The position numbers and the translations under genes were made by a program. A stretch of 64,000 nt of DNA from Alkalimarinus coralli (GTDB taxonomy: Bacteria; Pseudomonadota; Gammaproteobacteria; Pseudomonadales; Oleiphilaceae): NCBI RefSeq assembly GCF_023650515.1, contig NZ_CP096016.1, forward strand, positions 2,132,001 to 2,196,000. Reading direction: 5' to 3'. The notes beneath the pieces were generated by a model, which saw nothing but the letters and a program-made list of their open reading frames with translations, was not told the origin of the DNA and did not search any database. Below are positions 1 to 9,404 of the stretch, one piece after another (positions within the stretch are counted from its first letter, which is position 1; each line of letters begins with the position of its first letter).

Positions 1-1
1 T

Positions 2-493
2 TCTATTTATAACTCAGATGAACCTCTTTCGAGCGACGTTAAGCTAGTGTTGGCTGATACGCTTTATTTCGTAGGAAGGTCTGATGATGCAGGCAAGATC
101 CTGGACGCTTTAGCAACAAGCCAAGAAAATGACAGGCAGGTCGCGAGTATCGCGGCAGAACTAAGAAGCACTCATACATCCCAGCAAACACTTATAGAGG
201 CGGCCGCATTAAACAAGGAAGGCATTTCGCACCATGCTCACGGCGAGCTGGACAGTGCAATATCAGCCTTTAAAAAAGCAGCCAAACTGACGCCGCATCA
301 TATATCGCTGAACCTGAATTTAACTCAACTACTGCTCAAGAAACTTAAAAATAGCTCCGAAAATCGCAGCGACATTATCGGTCAGTGCAATAACGCTTTA
401 ATGCAAATCAAGCACATTCAACCAGCCCACAAAGAGTATGAGCGTTACTGCAAGTTAAAGTCGCTGGCATCCAAAGCAGAGAAAACCCAATAA
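2..493 (+). CDS. TPR-like protein, C-terminal part only
   Basis: The reading frame is open to the left edge of the window, so the gene starts outside it; only about the last 163 residues are visible. The visible part is all helical, with a stretch around the AHGELDSAISAFKKAAKL segment that fits a tetratricopeptide repeat, and it ends in a charged Lys/Glu tail. There is no signal peptide or membrane segment in the visible part. It converges on flgL, whose stop lies 23 bp away. TPR domains are protein-interaction scaffolds; a TPR-containing response regulator is one possibility because such proteins are common in related marine bacteria, but the N-terminus needed to decide is not here. Confidence 0.6.
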   Translation, partial: SIYNSDEPLSSDVKLVLADTLYFVGRSDDAGKILDALATSQENDRQVASIAAELRSTHTSQQTLIEAAALNKEGISHHAHGELDSAISAFKKAAKLTPHHISLNLNLTQLLLKKLKNSSENRSDIIGQCNNALMQIKHIQPAHKEYERYCKLKSLASKAEKTQ

Positions 494-516
494 CACCGAC
501 TATATAAACAGCTTCT

Positions 517-1773
517 TTACAGGCGATCAAACAGCGACAAACTGGTAACTTGAGAATATGTCGAGTATGCAGACTCCAGAATAAACTGCTGCATCGTTAG
601 ATTACTAATCGCTTCCGCATAATCTAACTCTTGAAGATCAGCAAGTACTTCTTTGGTCAACAGCTCTACATCCAAGTGCTGCTCTTTTGTTGTTTCAACC
701 GTGTTTAACCGTGCACCAATCTGGCTTCGAGTTTCCAATATCGAAGTTTCTGCATTGTCGAGATTGGTCAGCGTATCTTCCAGTAATGAGTCGAGCACGG
801 CACGACCTTCAGGCGTTGCTTTAAAGTTTTCCAGTCCGTAAACCAGCTTTTCAACCGTTGCCAGAACGCCTTGCTTTTCTGTAGATTGAATCAGAAAGGA
901 GTCGCCTGGCACTGGCGGAACAGCTAGTGGATCACCCGGAAACGGGTCTCCTATCACTTCAAATTGAATTCCTTCTGCGGATATTGCGGCGCCGGAAATA
1001 TAAGGATTGTTACTGGATAGCACCTTACCACTGGATGCCTCAAGAATATCGTACTCTACGCCTGAGACTCCGGTCTTGAACTGAACAACCATATCTTCTG
1101 GATAAAAGGCGTCGTAGACCTCCTGGTCAATCACCTGCCCGGTTGTAATAATCGCCGGCGGGGACGATTGGTTGGTCGGATTTACCTCGGTAAAAAAGGT
1201 ATTTTTGGCTGCGTCCAAATCCATAAACACAGCCTTACCGTTTTCAGTGGCTGCGATATTGACACTGGCCTCGATCTGCACAAAGCGCCGCCCCTCATCC
1301 CCCTGATAGGTGTAAGAGCCGGAAACATTCTTTTGGAAAGGCTCTTCTTTACCCTGAAAGCCCCCAAATACAAATTCGCCACTTGCATCCTGTGAGTTCA
1401 TCATACCGGCGAGTTGCTCAAGCCGCTCTTCGATTTCAGCGGAAATAAACTTCAAGTCATCGCCGTTTAAGGCACCATTACCCGCATTAATCGTTAATTC
1501 ACGAATGCGCTGAACAACATCATTGATACTGCCGAGCAGGTCATCTTCGAGCTTCAGACTGTTTTCAACCAGATCAATGTTGCGCTGATACTGATCATTC
1601 AGTGCCAGCTCCTGGTTAAGCTGTAAAATACGTGTCGAGGCAACCGGATCATCTGCCGGGGTTAGCACTTTTTTACCCGTTGACATCTGCAGCTGGGTTT
1701 TCTGCAACTGAGCATTAACGTCGTTAATCGACTCTATGCCCTTGCCAAATAGCTGCTGTGTAGAAACTCTCAT
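517..1773 (-). CDS. flgL: Flagellar hook-associated protein 3 (hook-filament junction)
   Basis: FlgL forms the second junction ring between hook and filament on the cell exterior. The N-terminus MRVSTQQLFGKG and the heptad-rich N- and C-terminal helices match the flagellin-like fold of the family. At 418 residues it is about 100 longer than the enteric protein (317), the extra length lying in the central, surface-exposed part (roughly residues 170-300), where family members vary most. It is the last gene of the flg operon, 69 bp after flgK. No terminator with a clear T-run is visible before the convergent gene at its end. Confidence 0.95.
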   Translation of the reverse strand: MRVSTQQLFGKGIESINDVNAQLQKTQLQMSTGKKVLTPADDPVASTRILQLNQELALNDQYQRNIDLVENSLKLEDDLLGSINDVVQRIRELTINAGNGALNGDDLKFISAEIEERLEQLAGMMNSQDASGEFVFGGFQGKEEPFQKNVSGSYTYQGDEGRRFVQIEASVNIAATENGKAVFMDLDAAKNTFFTEVNPTNQSSPPAIITTGQVIDQEVYDAFYPEDMVVQFKTGVSGVEYDILEASSGKVLSSNNPYISGAAISAEGIQFEVIGDPFPGDPLAVPPVPGDSFLIQSTEKQGVLATVEKLVYGLENFKATPEGRAVLDSLLEDTLTNLDNAETSILETRSQIGARLNTVETTKEQHLDVELLTKEVLADLQELDYAEAISNLTMQQFILESAYSTYSQVTSLSLFDRL

Positions 1774-1842
1774 GACAGTCTCCTCAACCTATTGTCTGCT
1801 GGCGCGCTATTCGCCAGCCGTCTTGCCAATAACCTAACCACG

Positions 1843-4569
1843 TTAAAATACTCCCAGCAGCGTATCGAATAACTCCCGCGCTACCGATATAACCTGAGCA
1901 GACGCATTGTATGCCGCCTGGTACTGAATCAACTTGCCAGCTTCTTCGTCAAGGTTAACACCAGACACTTCATTCCAGCTATCAACAGATTGCGATAACA
2001 AGGCACGACTTGCCTCAGTATCCAAACGGGTTTTATTGGTAAACGTACCAACCTCTTCAACCAACTGAGAGTATGCCTCGTTGTATGTGCTGACACCTCC
2101 AGACACTGTACCCGATGTTTCCAGGCCGACCATGGCTAGTGCATTACGGTTGTCAGAAAAGCCATCGGTGTTATAACCGATAGAAAACGTATCACCTGCG
2201 CCCGCTTCACCTTTTATATCTATCTGAAACCCTTTATATGAAGATTGAGCAGGCGGAGCCTGTTGAAATATCGTATTCGAGTCCGCAAACAATGTAACAC
2301 CATCAGACATCGTCACATCAACGTAACCGCCTACTGCAACACGACTGTTACCGCTCACGGTTTGGCTGGACAATGACGAACCCGTTGCATCATAAGGGTT
2401 AATTTTATCTACATCGAAGCTATCCCCTGCTGCGCCACCTGCGCCGACCACAATATCCAACCCGTTAGAGTTTGTTAACGTCACTTTGTTGCCATCACTT
2501 ACTGCGCTATAACCAAGCGACTTCAGCGCCAAATTTGTGTTTACTGCGTCAGCAATCAAATCCGGGTTAAGCGCATCAGGGGATGGCACATTCAATACCT
2601 GATTGACGCCCCCTTCGACGTAATAGAGGTTAAACTCCAGCGGAGGGGCTGCCCCATTATCAGTAAAATTGGACACTTCAATTTGCGTGTAAGCATTGGC
2701 TTCAACACCCTGCAACTTACTCAATGTTGCCGCAATATCAGCCGCGCTTTCATTTGAGGCAATGGCGGCGGCTTGAGAGGTAACAACACCGGTGTCCGGG
2801 TCTCGTGAGAATACTGTCAGGCCTTGCCCGACATACCCATTAGCGGGAAGAGGGCCAGCAGGGATCGGAACAGCTGGCAACGGTGACACAGCCGTCCCCT
2901 GCAAGCTAAACGCATTCCCGGTAGCAGACGCCAGGGTTTGCCCCGGGTCATCAGTAAACAAATTATTGCTTAAACCTGGAATGTACTTCTGGTTATTCAG
3001 CGGTGGAACCAAGGGCTTCAGGTTAGAAGGGTCTGACGCATCGAGCACGTCATAAACCGTTTCACTGGTAAATCTGACCACCATTGGCGGTGTTATCTGC
3101 CCAGGCACTGAAAACGTACTCAAAGGCTGGTTAGTCGCTGGATCGGTTACGTCCAGCATCACCCCCTGGCCAATAACCGCATTACCGATATTCCCTAAAC
3201 TGGCCTCGGTTCGAATGGGTGATGCAAAGGCGACCTCTTCAACCCGGTCAACACTCATAGCAAAGTCACGGGCACCAAACCGTGTTGGCTGAATAAGGAA
3301 TTTATCGCCTACCTGGAAAGATCCCGATTCCAGATTTATCGAGATACCTTCAATCTCGATACTTGCAGGTAGAAAACCTGGCAACACACCCTGCGTAACA
3401 ACATCTCCACTCGCACTATTGACCACGCGATAATCCAGTGCAGAAGGCCCGCCAAACTGAAGTTCATATTCGTCAGTAGTTAATTTTGACGAATCAACAA
3501 CCTCTACTCCCACTGCGCGATCCATCGGCGGCAGGTTATCCTGATGCCCAATAACCCTTGAACTCATCAAAGCAGGGTCATTTATATCGACAAAAAAGTT
3601 ACCGCCCAGATTATTCTCAAGATCCATCCCCAGCTGATGCTGTTGATTAACCGTGTCGGCCAACACCGTAGCAATCAACCCCATGCTATTGATTGAGTCT
3701 TTAAGAATTGACTCTCTAAACTGGAGAGTACCGCCTATGGTTCCTCCGGTTATATCGTCCGTTATGACTTGAGTATTACCCGCAGTCACAAATGCGATAT
3801 CACTCTCGGTAGGATTACTTTTACTCTCCACTACCGCTAACTGGTTAGAACTGTTATTGATAACCAGAGGTTGGCCTTTGCCGATAAATACATTTATCTG
3901 ATTATCACCCTGAGGGATAACGCTGACGGTTACTTTCTCTGACAGTTGACGGAGCAGTTCATCCCGCTCATCCAGCAACGTGTTTGGTTCGCTCCCCTGT
4001 CCTGCGCCGGTTGCGATAGTAATCGCCTCATTCAGTTCTGCAATACCACTTGCTAGACTGTTTACCTCGGCAACTGATGCCGAAAGCTGCTGATCGATGG
4101 TTTCTGACTGTTGCTGCAGTCGGGAGTATAGCTGATGAAACCGGCTCACCAGCGATTCCGATTGGCTTAACAGCAGCTGTCGTTCGGGAACCGATGACGG
4201 GTCGCCTGCTCCGCCCTGAAGCGCCTTGAAGAAGTTACTCATCGAGTTGGACAGACCTGTCGTCTCACTCGCGAGCAGATTATCAATTTGACCCGACAGT
4301 TGCAGCAGCGCCTCTTGCTCACTAAATACGGTCGTATCTGACCTGAGCTGGGTATTTAAAAACTCCTCATTAAGCCTTCGAACCGTTGAGATAGAAACAC
4401 CAGAACCGACGTAACCCGCGCCGGTCAGCTGACTTTCTGCAGATTCAAAAACAACCTCCTGGCGACTATAACCCGGCGTATTGGTGTTCGTAACGTTGTT
4501 ACCGGTGGTTGCCAATGCGGTTTGATGCGACTTCAACCCCGAAAGACCGATATTGATTAAGTTAGCCAT
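1843..4569 (-). CDS. flgK: Flagellar hook-associated protein 1
   Basis: FlgK is the first hook-filament junction protein, exported through the flagellar type III apparatus. The N-terminus (MANLINIGLSGLKSHQ, then TTGNNVTNTNTPGYSRQEV) is the conserved rod/hook-family start, and the C-terminus (VSGVNLDEEAGKLIQYQ) is the matching junction helix. With 908 residues it is far longer than the enteric 547, owing to a large central insertion (about residues 330-800) rich in beta-type sequence. The gene lies 24 bp after flgJ and before flgL. The ends are canonical, so function is secure; only the surface domain is unusual. Confidence 0.96.
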   Translation of the reverse strand: MANLINIGLSGLKSHQTALATTGNNVTNTNTPGYSRQEVVFESAESQLTGAGYVGSGVSISTVRRLNEEFLNTQLRSDTTVFSEQEALLQLSGQIDNLLASETTGLSNSMSNFFKALQGGAGDPSSVPERQLLLSQSESLVSRFHQLYSRLQQQSETIDQQLSASVAEVNSLASGIAELNEAITIATGAGQGSEPNTLLDERDELLRQLSEKVTVSVIPQGDNQINVFIGKGQPLVINNSSNQLAVVESKSNPTESDIAFVTAGNTQVITDDITGGTIGGTLQFRESILKDSINSMGLIATVLADTVNQQHQLGMDLENNLGGNFFVDINDPALMSSRVIGHQDNLPPMDRAVGVEVVDSSKLTTDEYELQFGGPSALDYRVVNSASGDVVTQGVLPGFLPASIEIEGISINLESGSFQVGDKFLIQPTRFGARDFAMSVDRVEEVAFASPIRTEASLGNIGNAVIGQGVMLDVTDPATNQPLSTFSVPGQITPPMVVRFTSETVYDVLDASDPSNLKPLVPPLNNQKYIPGLSNNLFTDDPGQTLASATGNAFSLQGTAVSPLPAVPIPAGPLPANGYVGQGLTVFSRDPDTGVVTSQAAAIASNESAADIAATLSKLQGVEANAYTQIEVSNFTDNGAAPPLEFNLYYVEGGVNQVLNVPSPDALNPDLIADAVNTNLALKSLGYSAVSDGNKVTLTNSNGLDIVVGAGGAAGDSFDVDKINPYDATGSSLSSQTVSGNSRVAVGGYVDVTMSDGVTLFADSNTIFQQAPPAQSSYKGFQIDIKGEAGAGDTFSIGYNTDGFSDNRNALAMVGLETSGTVSGGVSTYNEAYSQLVEEVGTFTNKTRLDTEASRALLSQSVDSWNEVSGVNLDEEAGKLIQYQAAYNASAQVISVARELFDTLLGVF

Positions 4570-4593
4570 AAGTTATTTCTCCCCAATACCGCG

Positions 4594-5679
4594 CTACAAT
4601 GCGGCCCTGGTTATAAACGAGTCCGCCGTTCCGGCTAGTGTCTCACTGACCTCTCGATGCTCACCGCTCGAGTTCATTGCGCCCTTAAATACTTCGCCGC
4701 TCAGGATGCGCTGTATCTTTTGACTATATGCCGGGTCCGTTGCATAACCTGCATCTTGCAAACTCTCAGTAAATTTCTGAGGATTGTCCAAATACTGCAT
4801 GGCAGGCTCGTAACGAGGGTTGTCCTGAAGGAATTGCGCGTAATCCCTAAAACTCTCTTCATAACTGTTGTACGAGCGGAATTCGGCTCGTTCTTTCATC
4901 GCGACACCGTCTCTGTACTCAGTCGTCAAAATCTCGGTTTTTTCACCATCCCACCGGCTGTCAGCCTTGATACCAAATAAATTGAAACTGACGGGCTGTT
5001 CGTCATTGCTGATCATATGTTTCCCCCACCCCGTCTCAAGGGCAGATTGGGCCAACATGACCTTGGCGCTAATCCCTGTTTCGTTCTCTACCTTTTGCGC
5101 ATAAGGGTATAAATGAGTAATAAACTGATCAGGCGATTCAAATGTCATTGGCGATACAGGCTGAGCGGCATCTGGCACTTCATTACTCACGCCGCTGTCC
5201 GCGCTAGCCGTGACCTTTTGGCTCAACTTTTCATCAATCTCAACCAGAGCATCAGCTAATTCAACCGCCTTACGGATGACTTGCTGCACAGGAAGCGTTC
5301 GAGGGTAGTCAGCAATGTGTTTATTGAGTGAGGGGTTATTCGTCTCAACTTGCCCCACGCCTTCTATCTGCTTCGACATCTGCCGCATCATCGCTTCCGC
5401 GACCCCCATCCCTCTGCCTTTTGACAGTGTTAAGCTCAACTGGCTATCAAACATCTCCTGATAGAATTCGGTTTGCGAGCTGTTAAGGAAATTGCCCTCA
5501 CTAAATGTTTTATTCGCCTCCCTCATACTCTTCATGACCATGGAGATAAACATGGATTCGAACTGTTTAGACACCGCTTCAAGCGCTGCTTCCTTATCAT
5601 GAAGCGCCTCCGACTTGAGAGCGTTAAGCCCTGAAAAGTCGGTATAAACGTGTGCTTTATCCAGATTCGAATTAATCAT
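4594..5679 (-). CDS. flgJ: Flagellar rod assembly protein / peptidoglycan hydrolase
   Basis: FlgJ caps the growing rod in the periplasm and cuts peptidoglycan to let it through. The N-terminal third (about residues 30-110) is the rod-binding domain; the C-terminal half (about 190-345) is a glucosaminidase-type domain with the motif SALETGWGKH carrying the likely catalytic Glu. The two are joined by a linker rich in polar residues. The ATG at 5679 was chosen because AGGGAG lies 6-7 nt upstream, whereas the upstream in-frame TTG has no such site; this gives 361 residues. It follows flgI by 10 bp. The dual-domain form matches beta/gammaproteobacteria. Confidence 0.95.
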   Translation of the reverse strand: MINSNLDKAHVYTDFSGLNALKSEALHDKEAALEAVSKQFESMFISMVMKSMREANKTFSEGNFLNSSQTEFYQEMFDSQLSLTLSKGRGMGVAEAMMRQMSKQIEGVGQVETNNPSLNKHIADYPRTLPVQQVIRKAVELADALVEIDEKLSQKVTASADSGVSNEVPDAAQPVSPMTFESPDQFITHLYPYAQKVENETGISAKVMLAQSALETGWGKHMISNDEQPVSFNLFGIKADSRWDGEKTEILTTEYRDGVAMKERAEFRSYNSYEESFRDYAQFLQDNPRYEPAMQYLDNPQKFTESLQDAGYATDPAYSQKIQRILSGEVFKGAMNSSGEHREVSETLAGTADSFITRAAL

Positions 5680-5689
5680 TATCAACTCC

Positions 5690-6805
5690 CTAAATCACGA
5701 TCAGTTCGGCCTTAAGCGCGCCGGCTGTTTTAAGCGCTTCCAATATCGCCATAATGTCGCCGGGAGCCGCACCGACCTGATTTACGGCTTGCACTATTTC
5801 GTTTAGCGTAATAGCAGGGCCAAATTTGAACATTCGCGCTGGCTCCTGCTCGATATCAATATCAGTCTGTGGAACAACGACCGTTTCCCCGTCGGAGAAA
5901 GGACCAGGCTGACTTACTTCTGCGCCTTCACTAATGGTTACAGACAGGCTTCCATGGGTCACGGCTGCAGGCAGGACTTTAACGTTTTGCCCCACTACGA
6001 TGGTGCCTGTTCGTGAGTTAATGATCACTTTGGCAGCCCCTTCACCAGGGTCAATCTCGATATTCTCCAGTACGGATAAAAAGCTCACTCGCTGCGATGC
6101 GTCTCTCGGCGCTTTCACAGACACAGAGCCTCCATCCATGGCGTACGCAGTTTGAGGGCCTAACAGATCATTAAGTTTATCGACTACTCGTTTTGCCGTG
6201 GTGAAGTCTGCGTTATGTAAATTGAATGTCAGGGTATCTCCGCGATGAAATGCGGTGGGTACAGCCCTCTCGACTGATGCGCCATTTGGAATTCTGCCTA
6301 CACTGGGTACGTTCACCGTAATGGACGATCCGTCAGCGCCTTCCGCACCGAAGCCACCGACCACTAAACTACCTTGTGCCATGGCATACACCCGTCCATC
6401 AGCCCCTTTAAGCGGTGTCATTAAAAGGCTTCCACCTCTCAAGCTCTTTGCGTTACCAATTGAAGAAACCGTTATGTCTACCTGTTGGCCAGGCTTGGCA
6501 AATGGCGGTAAGTCTGCATGTACGGTTACCGCTGCAACATTTTTAAGCTTCGGGTCTGAACCTTGCGGCAGGGTGATACCAAATTTATTCATCAGATTTC
6601 GAAAAGTCTGGTCAGTAAACGGGGCTTTATCTCCTGTACCATCAAGCCCAACAACTAACCCGTAGCCTACTAACTGGTTGCTTCTCACTCCCTGTACCGA
6701 TGCCAGGTCTTTCAGACGGTCAGCATGCAAAGACGGCGATAGCAACATCAAACCCAGCATGATCGTGCTCAGCCACTTACAGCCGTAATTTCTATTTGTT
6801 TTCAT
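5690..6805 (-). CDS. flgI: Flagellar P-ring protein
   Basis: FlgI builds the periplasmic P ring, a bushing for the rod in the peptidoglycan layer. A typical Sec signal peptide ends at ...SPSLHA before [17 protein letters not shown], which is the conserved mature start. The 371 residues match the usual length (365 in E. coli), and the glycine-rich [13 protein letters not shown] and [16 protein letters not shown] ends are family signatures. GGGGAG precedes the ATG. It sits between flgH and flgJ as in most gammaproteobacteria. Confidence 0.97.
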   Translation of the reverse strand: MKTNRNYGCKWLSTIMLGLMLLSPSLHADRLKDLASVQGVRSNQLVGYGLVVGLDGTGDKAPFTDQTFRNLMNKFGITLPQGSDPKLKNVAAVTVHADLPPFAKPGQQVDITVSSIGNAKSLRGGSLLMTPLKGADGRVYAMAQGSLVVGGFGAEGADGSSITVNVPSVGRIPNGASVERAVPTAFHRGDTLTFNLHNADFTTAKRVVDKLNDLLGPQTAYAMDGGSVSVKAPRDASQRVSFLSVLENIEIDPGEGAAKVIINSRTGTIVVGQNVKVLPAAVTHGSLSVTISEGAEVSQPGPFSDGETVVVPQTDIDIEQEPARMFKFGPAITLNEIVQAVNQVGAAPGDIMAILEALKTAGALKAELIVI

Positions 6806-6884
6806 GCGCTCTCCCCAAACTCTGACTGCTTAACAGACCGGATTCCCTTGCTCACCGCGTTCGATAACAGCATAAAATAAGTCA

Positions 6885-7571
6885 TTAAAATGGAAACCAC
6901 TCGCTATTAAAGAACCTGGCCCCCCAGCCCATTCGGTTTGCCTGATCAAAGTCACCGGTTCCTCCGTATGCAATTCGGGCATCGGCAACCTTGGTAGAAG
7001 GTATGGTATTAGCCGTCGAAATGTCTTCAGGTCGTACAAGCCCTGTCAGGCGAATGTACTCATCTCCCTGACTCAACGTTAACCACTTCTCTCCTCTGAT
7101 TCTAAGCACTCCATTGGGCAATACTTCAGATACGGTGACAGAGATACTGCCATCAAGGCTGTTGCTTTGGTCGCTTTCTGCCTCACCATCAAAATCCCGC
7201 TCAAGGTCAAGGTCAGTTAACATGCTTAGATTCTTTGCAGAAATAGCGGTGCCCAATAAGGTGCCTTCATCAATAGATATTTCGCTATCCTTGCCATAAG
7301 TTGTTTCCGCTTTTTTTGACGATGTGGTTTTTTCAGCCAAGGTAACCGTCAAAATATCGCCGACATTCAGTGCAATTTGATCGCCATAGAGACCAAAGTT
7401 GCGGTTTACCTGAAAAATTGAACCATTAACCTCTTCAGGTGATCGCAGAGATTGAGCTGGCATGGGAGCATAGGCCGGATCGCCTGGCTCTGGAATTTCA
7501 CGGTTGATGGTGCTGCAGCCACTTGCGATCACAATCAGCCCAAATGAACAGATTACTTTTACGATGTTCAT
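6885..7571 (-). CDS. flgH: Flagellar L-ring lipoprotein
   Basis: FlgH forms the L ring in the outer membrane. The protein begins [19 protein letters not shown], a lipoprotein signal whose lipobox ends in the Cys to be acylated. The ATG at 7571 was chosen over the longer frame to 7655, because the latter would overlap flgG and lacks a lipoprotein-type start, while a strong AAGGGGGG lies just ahead of the chosen codon. The product is 228 residues against 232 in E. coli. The C-terminus ends in [12 protein letters not shown], close to the family ending. It lies 34 bp after flgG. Confidence 0.96.
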   Translation of the reverse strand: MNIVKVICSFGLIVIASGCSTINREIPEPGDPAYAPMPAQSLRSPEEVNGSIFQVNRNFGLYGDQIALNVGDILTVTLAEKTTSSKKAETTYGKDSEISIDEGTLLGTAISAKNLSMLTDLDLERDFDGEAESDQSNSLDGSISVTVSEVLPNGVLRIRGEKWLTLSQGDEYIRLTGLVRPEDISTANTIPSTKVADARIAYGGTGDFDQANRMGWGARFFNSEWFPF

Positions 7572-7605
7572 TATCATCCCCCCTTGTCTAATCATAAGTG
7601 CGCCA

Positions 7606-8391
7606 TTAAATATTCTGACTGATGTACTGCAACATCTGGTCGGCGGTAGAAACAACCTTTGAGTTCATCTCATAAGCCCGCTGAGTAGTGATCATATTGA
7701 CCAGCTCTTCAACCACTTCTACATTTGATGACTCAACCATCCCCTGCTCAAGCGTGCCCAAACCATCCAGGCCGGGTGTACCCTCCTGCGGATCGCCACT
7801 GGCTCCTGTTTCTCTAAACAGATTATTGCCAATCGCTTCAAGGCCTTGCGGGTTGATAAAATCAACCGTTGTAATGTTGCCAATTACTGTTGGCGCGGTA
7901 TCACCTGTAACCAAGGTAGACACCGTACCATCAGTCCCTATAGTAATGGACGAGGTATTTTCAGGTATCGTAATAGCAGGTTCCAGAGGGTGGCCATTTG
8001 CCGTAACAATATCGCCGTTCGAATTAAGCTGAAATTGACCATCACGGGTATAAGAAATGTTGCCGTCAGGAAGCAAAACCTGAAGAAACCCTCGCCCGTT
8101 TACCGCGATATCTAACGGCTGTTCGGTGACCTGCAAAGACCCTTGGGTAAACTCCTTCGCCGTACCGACAACCCGAACCCCTGTACCCACCTGCAAGCCG
8201 GATGGAAGCTCTGAGTCCTGAGAGGTTAATCCGCCTGGTTGGCGTTTTATCTGATACAACAAGTCTTGAAAAACCGCACGTTCACGCTTAAACCCCGTGG
8301 TATTAACGTTTGCAAGGTTGTTCGACGTTGTTGTTAAGGCTGTATCTTGAGCACTTAGCCCTGTTTTACTGACATATAATGCAGGATGCAT
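7606..8391 (-). CDS. flgG: Flagellar distal rod protein
   Basis: FlgG makes the distal rod that crosses periplasm and outer membrane. The start [16 protein letters not shown] and the N-terminal motif [17 protein letters not shown] are typical, as is the C-terminal [17 protein letters not shown]. The ATG at 8391 has AGGAGG six bases upstream and is preferred to the in-frame GTG two codons earlier. The 261 residues equal the enteric length (260). A 207-bp gap separates it from flgF and contains a hairpin (separate entry). Confidence 0.97.
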   Translation of the reverse strand: MHPALYVSKTGLSAQDTALTTTSNNLANVNTTGFKRERAVFQDLLYQIKRQPGGLTSQDSELPSGLQVGTGVRVVGTAKEFTQGSLQVTEQPLDIAVNGRGFLQVLLPDGNISYTRDGQFQLNSNGDIVTANGHPLEPAITIPENTSSITIGTDGTVSTLVTGDTAPTVIGNITTVDFINPQGLEAIGNNLFRETGASGDPQEGTPGLDGLGTLEQGMVESSNVEVVEELVNMITTQRAYEMNSKVVSTADQMLQYISQNI

Positions 8392-8527
8392 GAGCACCTC
8401 CTAGTTAGCGTCTACACAGCAAGCGTCTTTCAAAGGAGACCGACTTTTTCCATAGGCAATGTATAAGTCAAATACACCTATAAAAATGATGGTTCTGTAG
8501 AAGTCGAAAGCCCCACGGAAATCGTTA

Positions 8528-8552
8528 GCCGCCTTTAGTTAAATAAGGCGGC
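8528..8552. other. Hairpin between flgF and flgG
   Basis: An 8-bp inverted repeat, GCCGCCTT / AAGGCGGC, with a 9-nt loop lies in the 207-bp flgF-flgG gap, the longest gap inside the flg operon. On the coding strand it is not followed by a T-run, so it is more likely an mRNA-processing or stability element than a terminator. No sigma-54 or sigma-28 promoter was recognised in the rest of the gap. Confidence 0.45.
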
Positions 8553-8598
8553 GAGCAATTTCCTAAATTGACGGTTTTATGCCGTTAATGTTGCTCTA

Positions 8599-9342
8599 CT
8601 AAGAGATCTGCAATAAGCGTGCCGCTGCCTCAGAATTCTGATCCGCAGTGCTCATTACTTTAACGTGAAGCTCGTACTGGCGAGCAAGTGAAAGGATTTC
8701 AGTCAACGACTCTACAGCATTGACGTTGCTTTCTTCCAGAAAGCCGGGCTCTAAACGAACATTACCATCAATAACAGCAGGCGGATTACCCTCCTTTACT
8801 CTTATCAGGCCATCTGCTCCTTTTTCAATCTGGTCGTTTGGAGGGTTTACCAATTTAATTCTGTCAATTTCCGCTAGCGCATCAGCAGGCTGGCCAAGAG
8901 GGATAACGGAAATGGTTCCGTCTGCACCAATCTCCATCTTCGCAGACGGAGGAATAGCGACCGGCCCACCATTACCCAATACCGGCAACCCGGATCCGGT
9001 GCGGAGAATGCCGTTACTATCTGTTTGCAAATCTCCCGCCCGAGTATAGGCTTCTGAACCGTCTGGCGCCTGAACAGCAATCCACCCCTCTCCTTTTATG
9101 GCCACATCCAGCTCGCGGCCAGTTTCATTTAACGGGCCTTGCTGAAAATTTGTACCTGGCCTTTCAGTCATTGCATATGCTCGAGTCGGATGGTGCTCAC
9201 CATAAACCGGCATGCTTCGGGCTTGCGCAAAGTCGTTCTTAAAGCCTGTGGTATTTACGTTAGCCAAGTTGTTTGAGTGCGCTCTCTGCGCCAACATCGA
9301 CTGCTTTGCGCCACTCATGGATATATAGAGTGCTTTATCCAT
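8599..9342 (-). CDS. flgF: Flagellar proximal rod protein
   Basis: FlgF is one of the proximal rod proteins assembled on the MS ring. The start MDKALYISMSGAKQSM, the motif [15 protein letters not shown] and the C-terminal ESLTEILSLARQYELHVK are the family's conserved ends. Length is 247 residues (251 in E. coli). It lies between flgE and flgG, 62 bp after flgE. Nothing unusual is seen. Confidence 0.96.
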   Translation of the reverse strand: MDKALYISMSGAKQSMLAQRAHSNNLANVNTTGFKNDFAQARSMPVYGEHHPTRAYAMTERPGTNFQQGPLNETGRELDVAIKGEGWIAVQAPDGSEAYTRAGDLQTDSNGILRTGSGLPVLGNGGPVAIPPSAKMEIGADGTISVIPLGQPADALAEIDRIKLVNPPNDQIEKGADGLIRVKEGNPPAVIDGNVRLEPGFLEESNVNAVESLTEILSLARQYELHVKVMSTADQNSEAAARLLQIS

Positions 9343-9404
9343 CCTGTTTTCCTCATCTGATCTATCGATATAAAGCGGGGCAAGATTACGCCCTCACCCT
9401 ATTT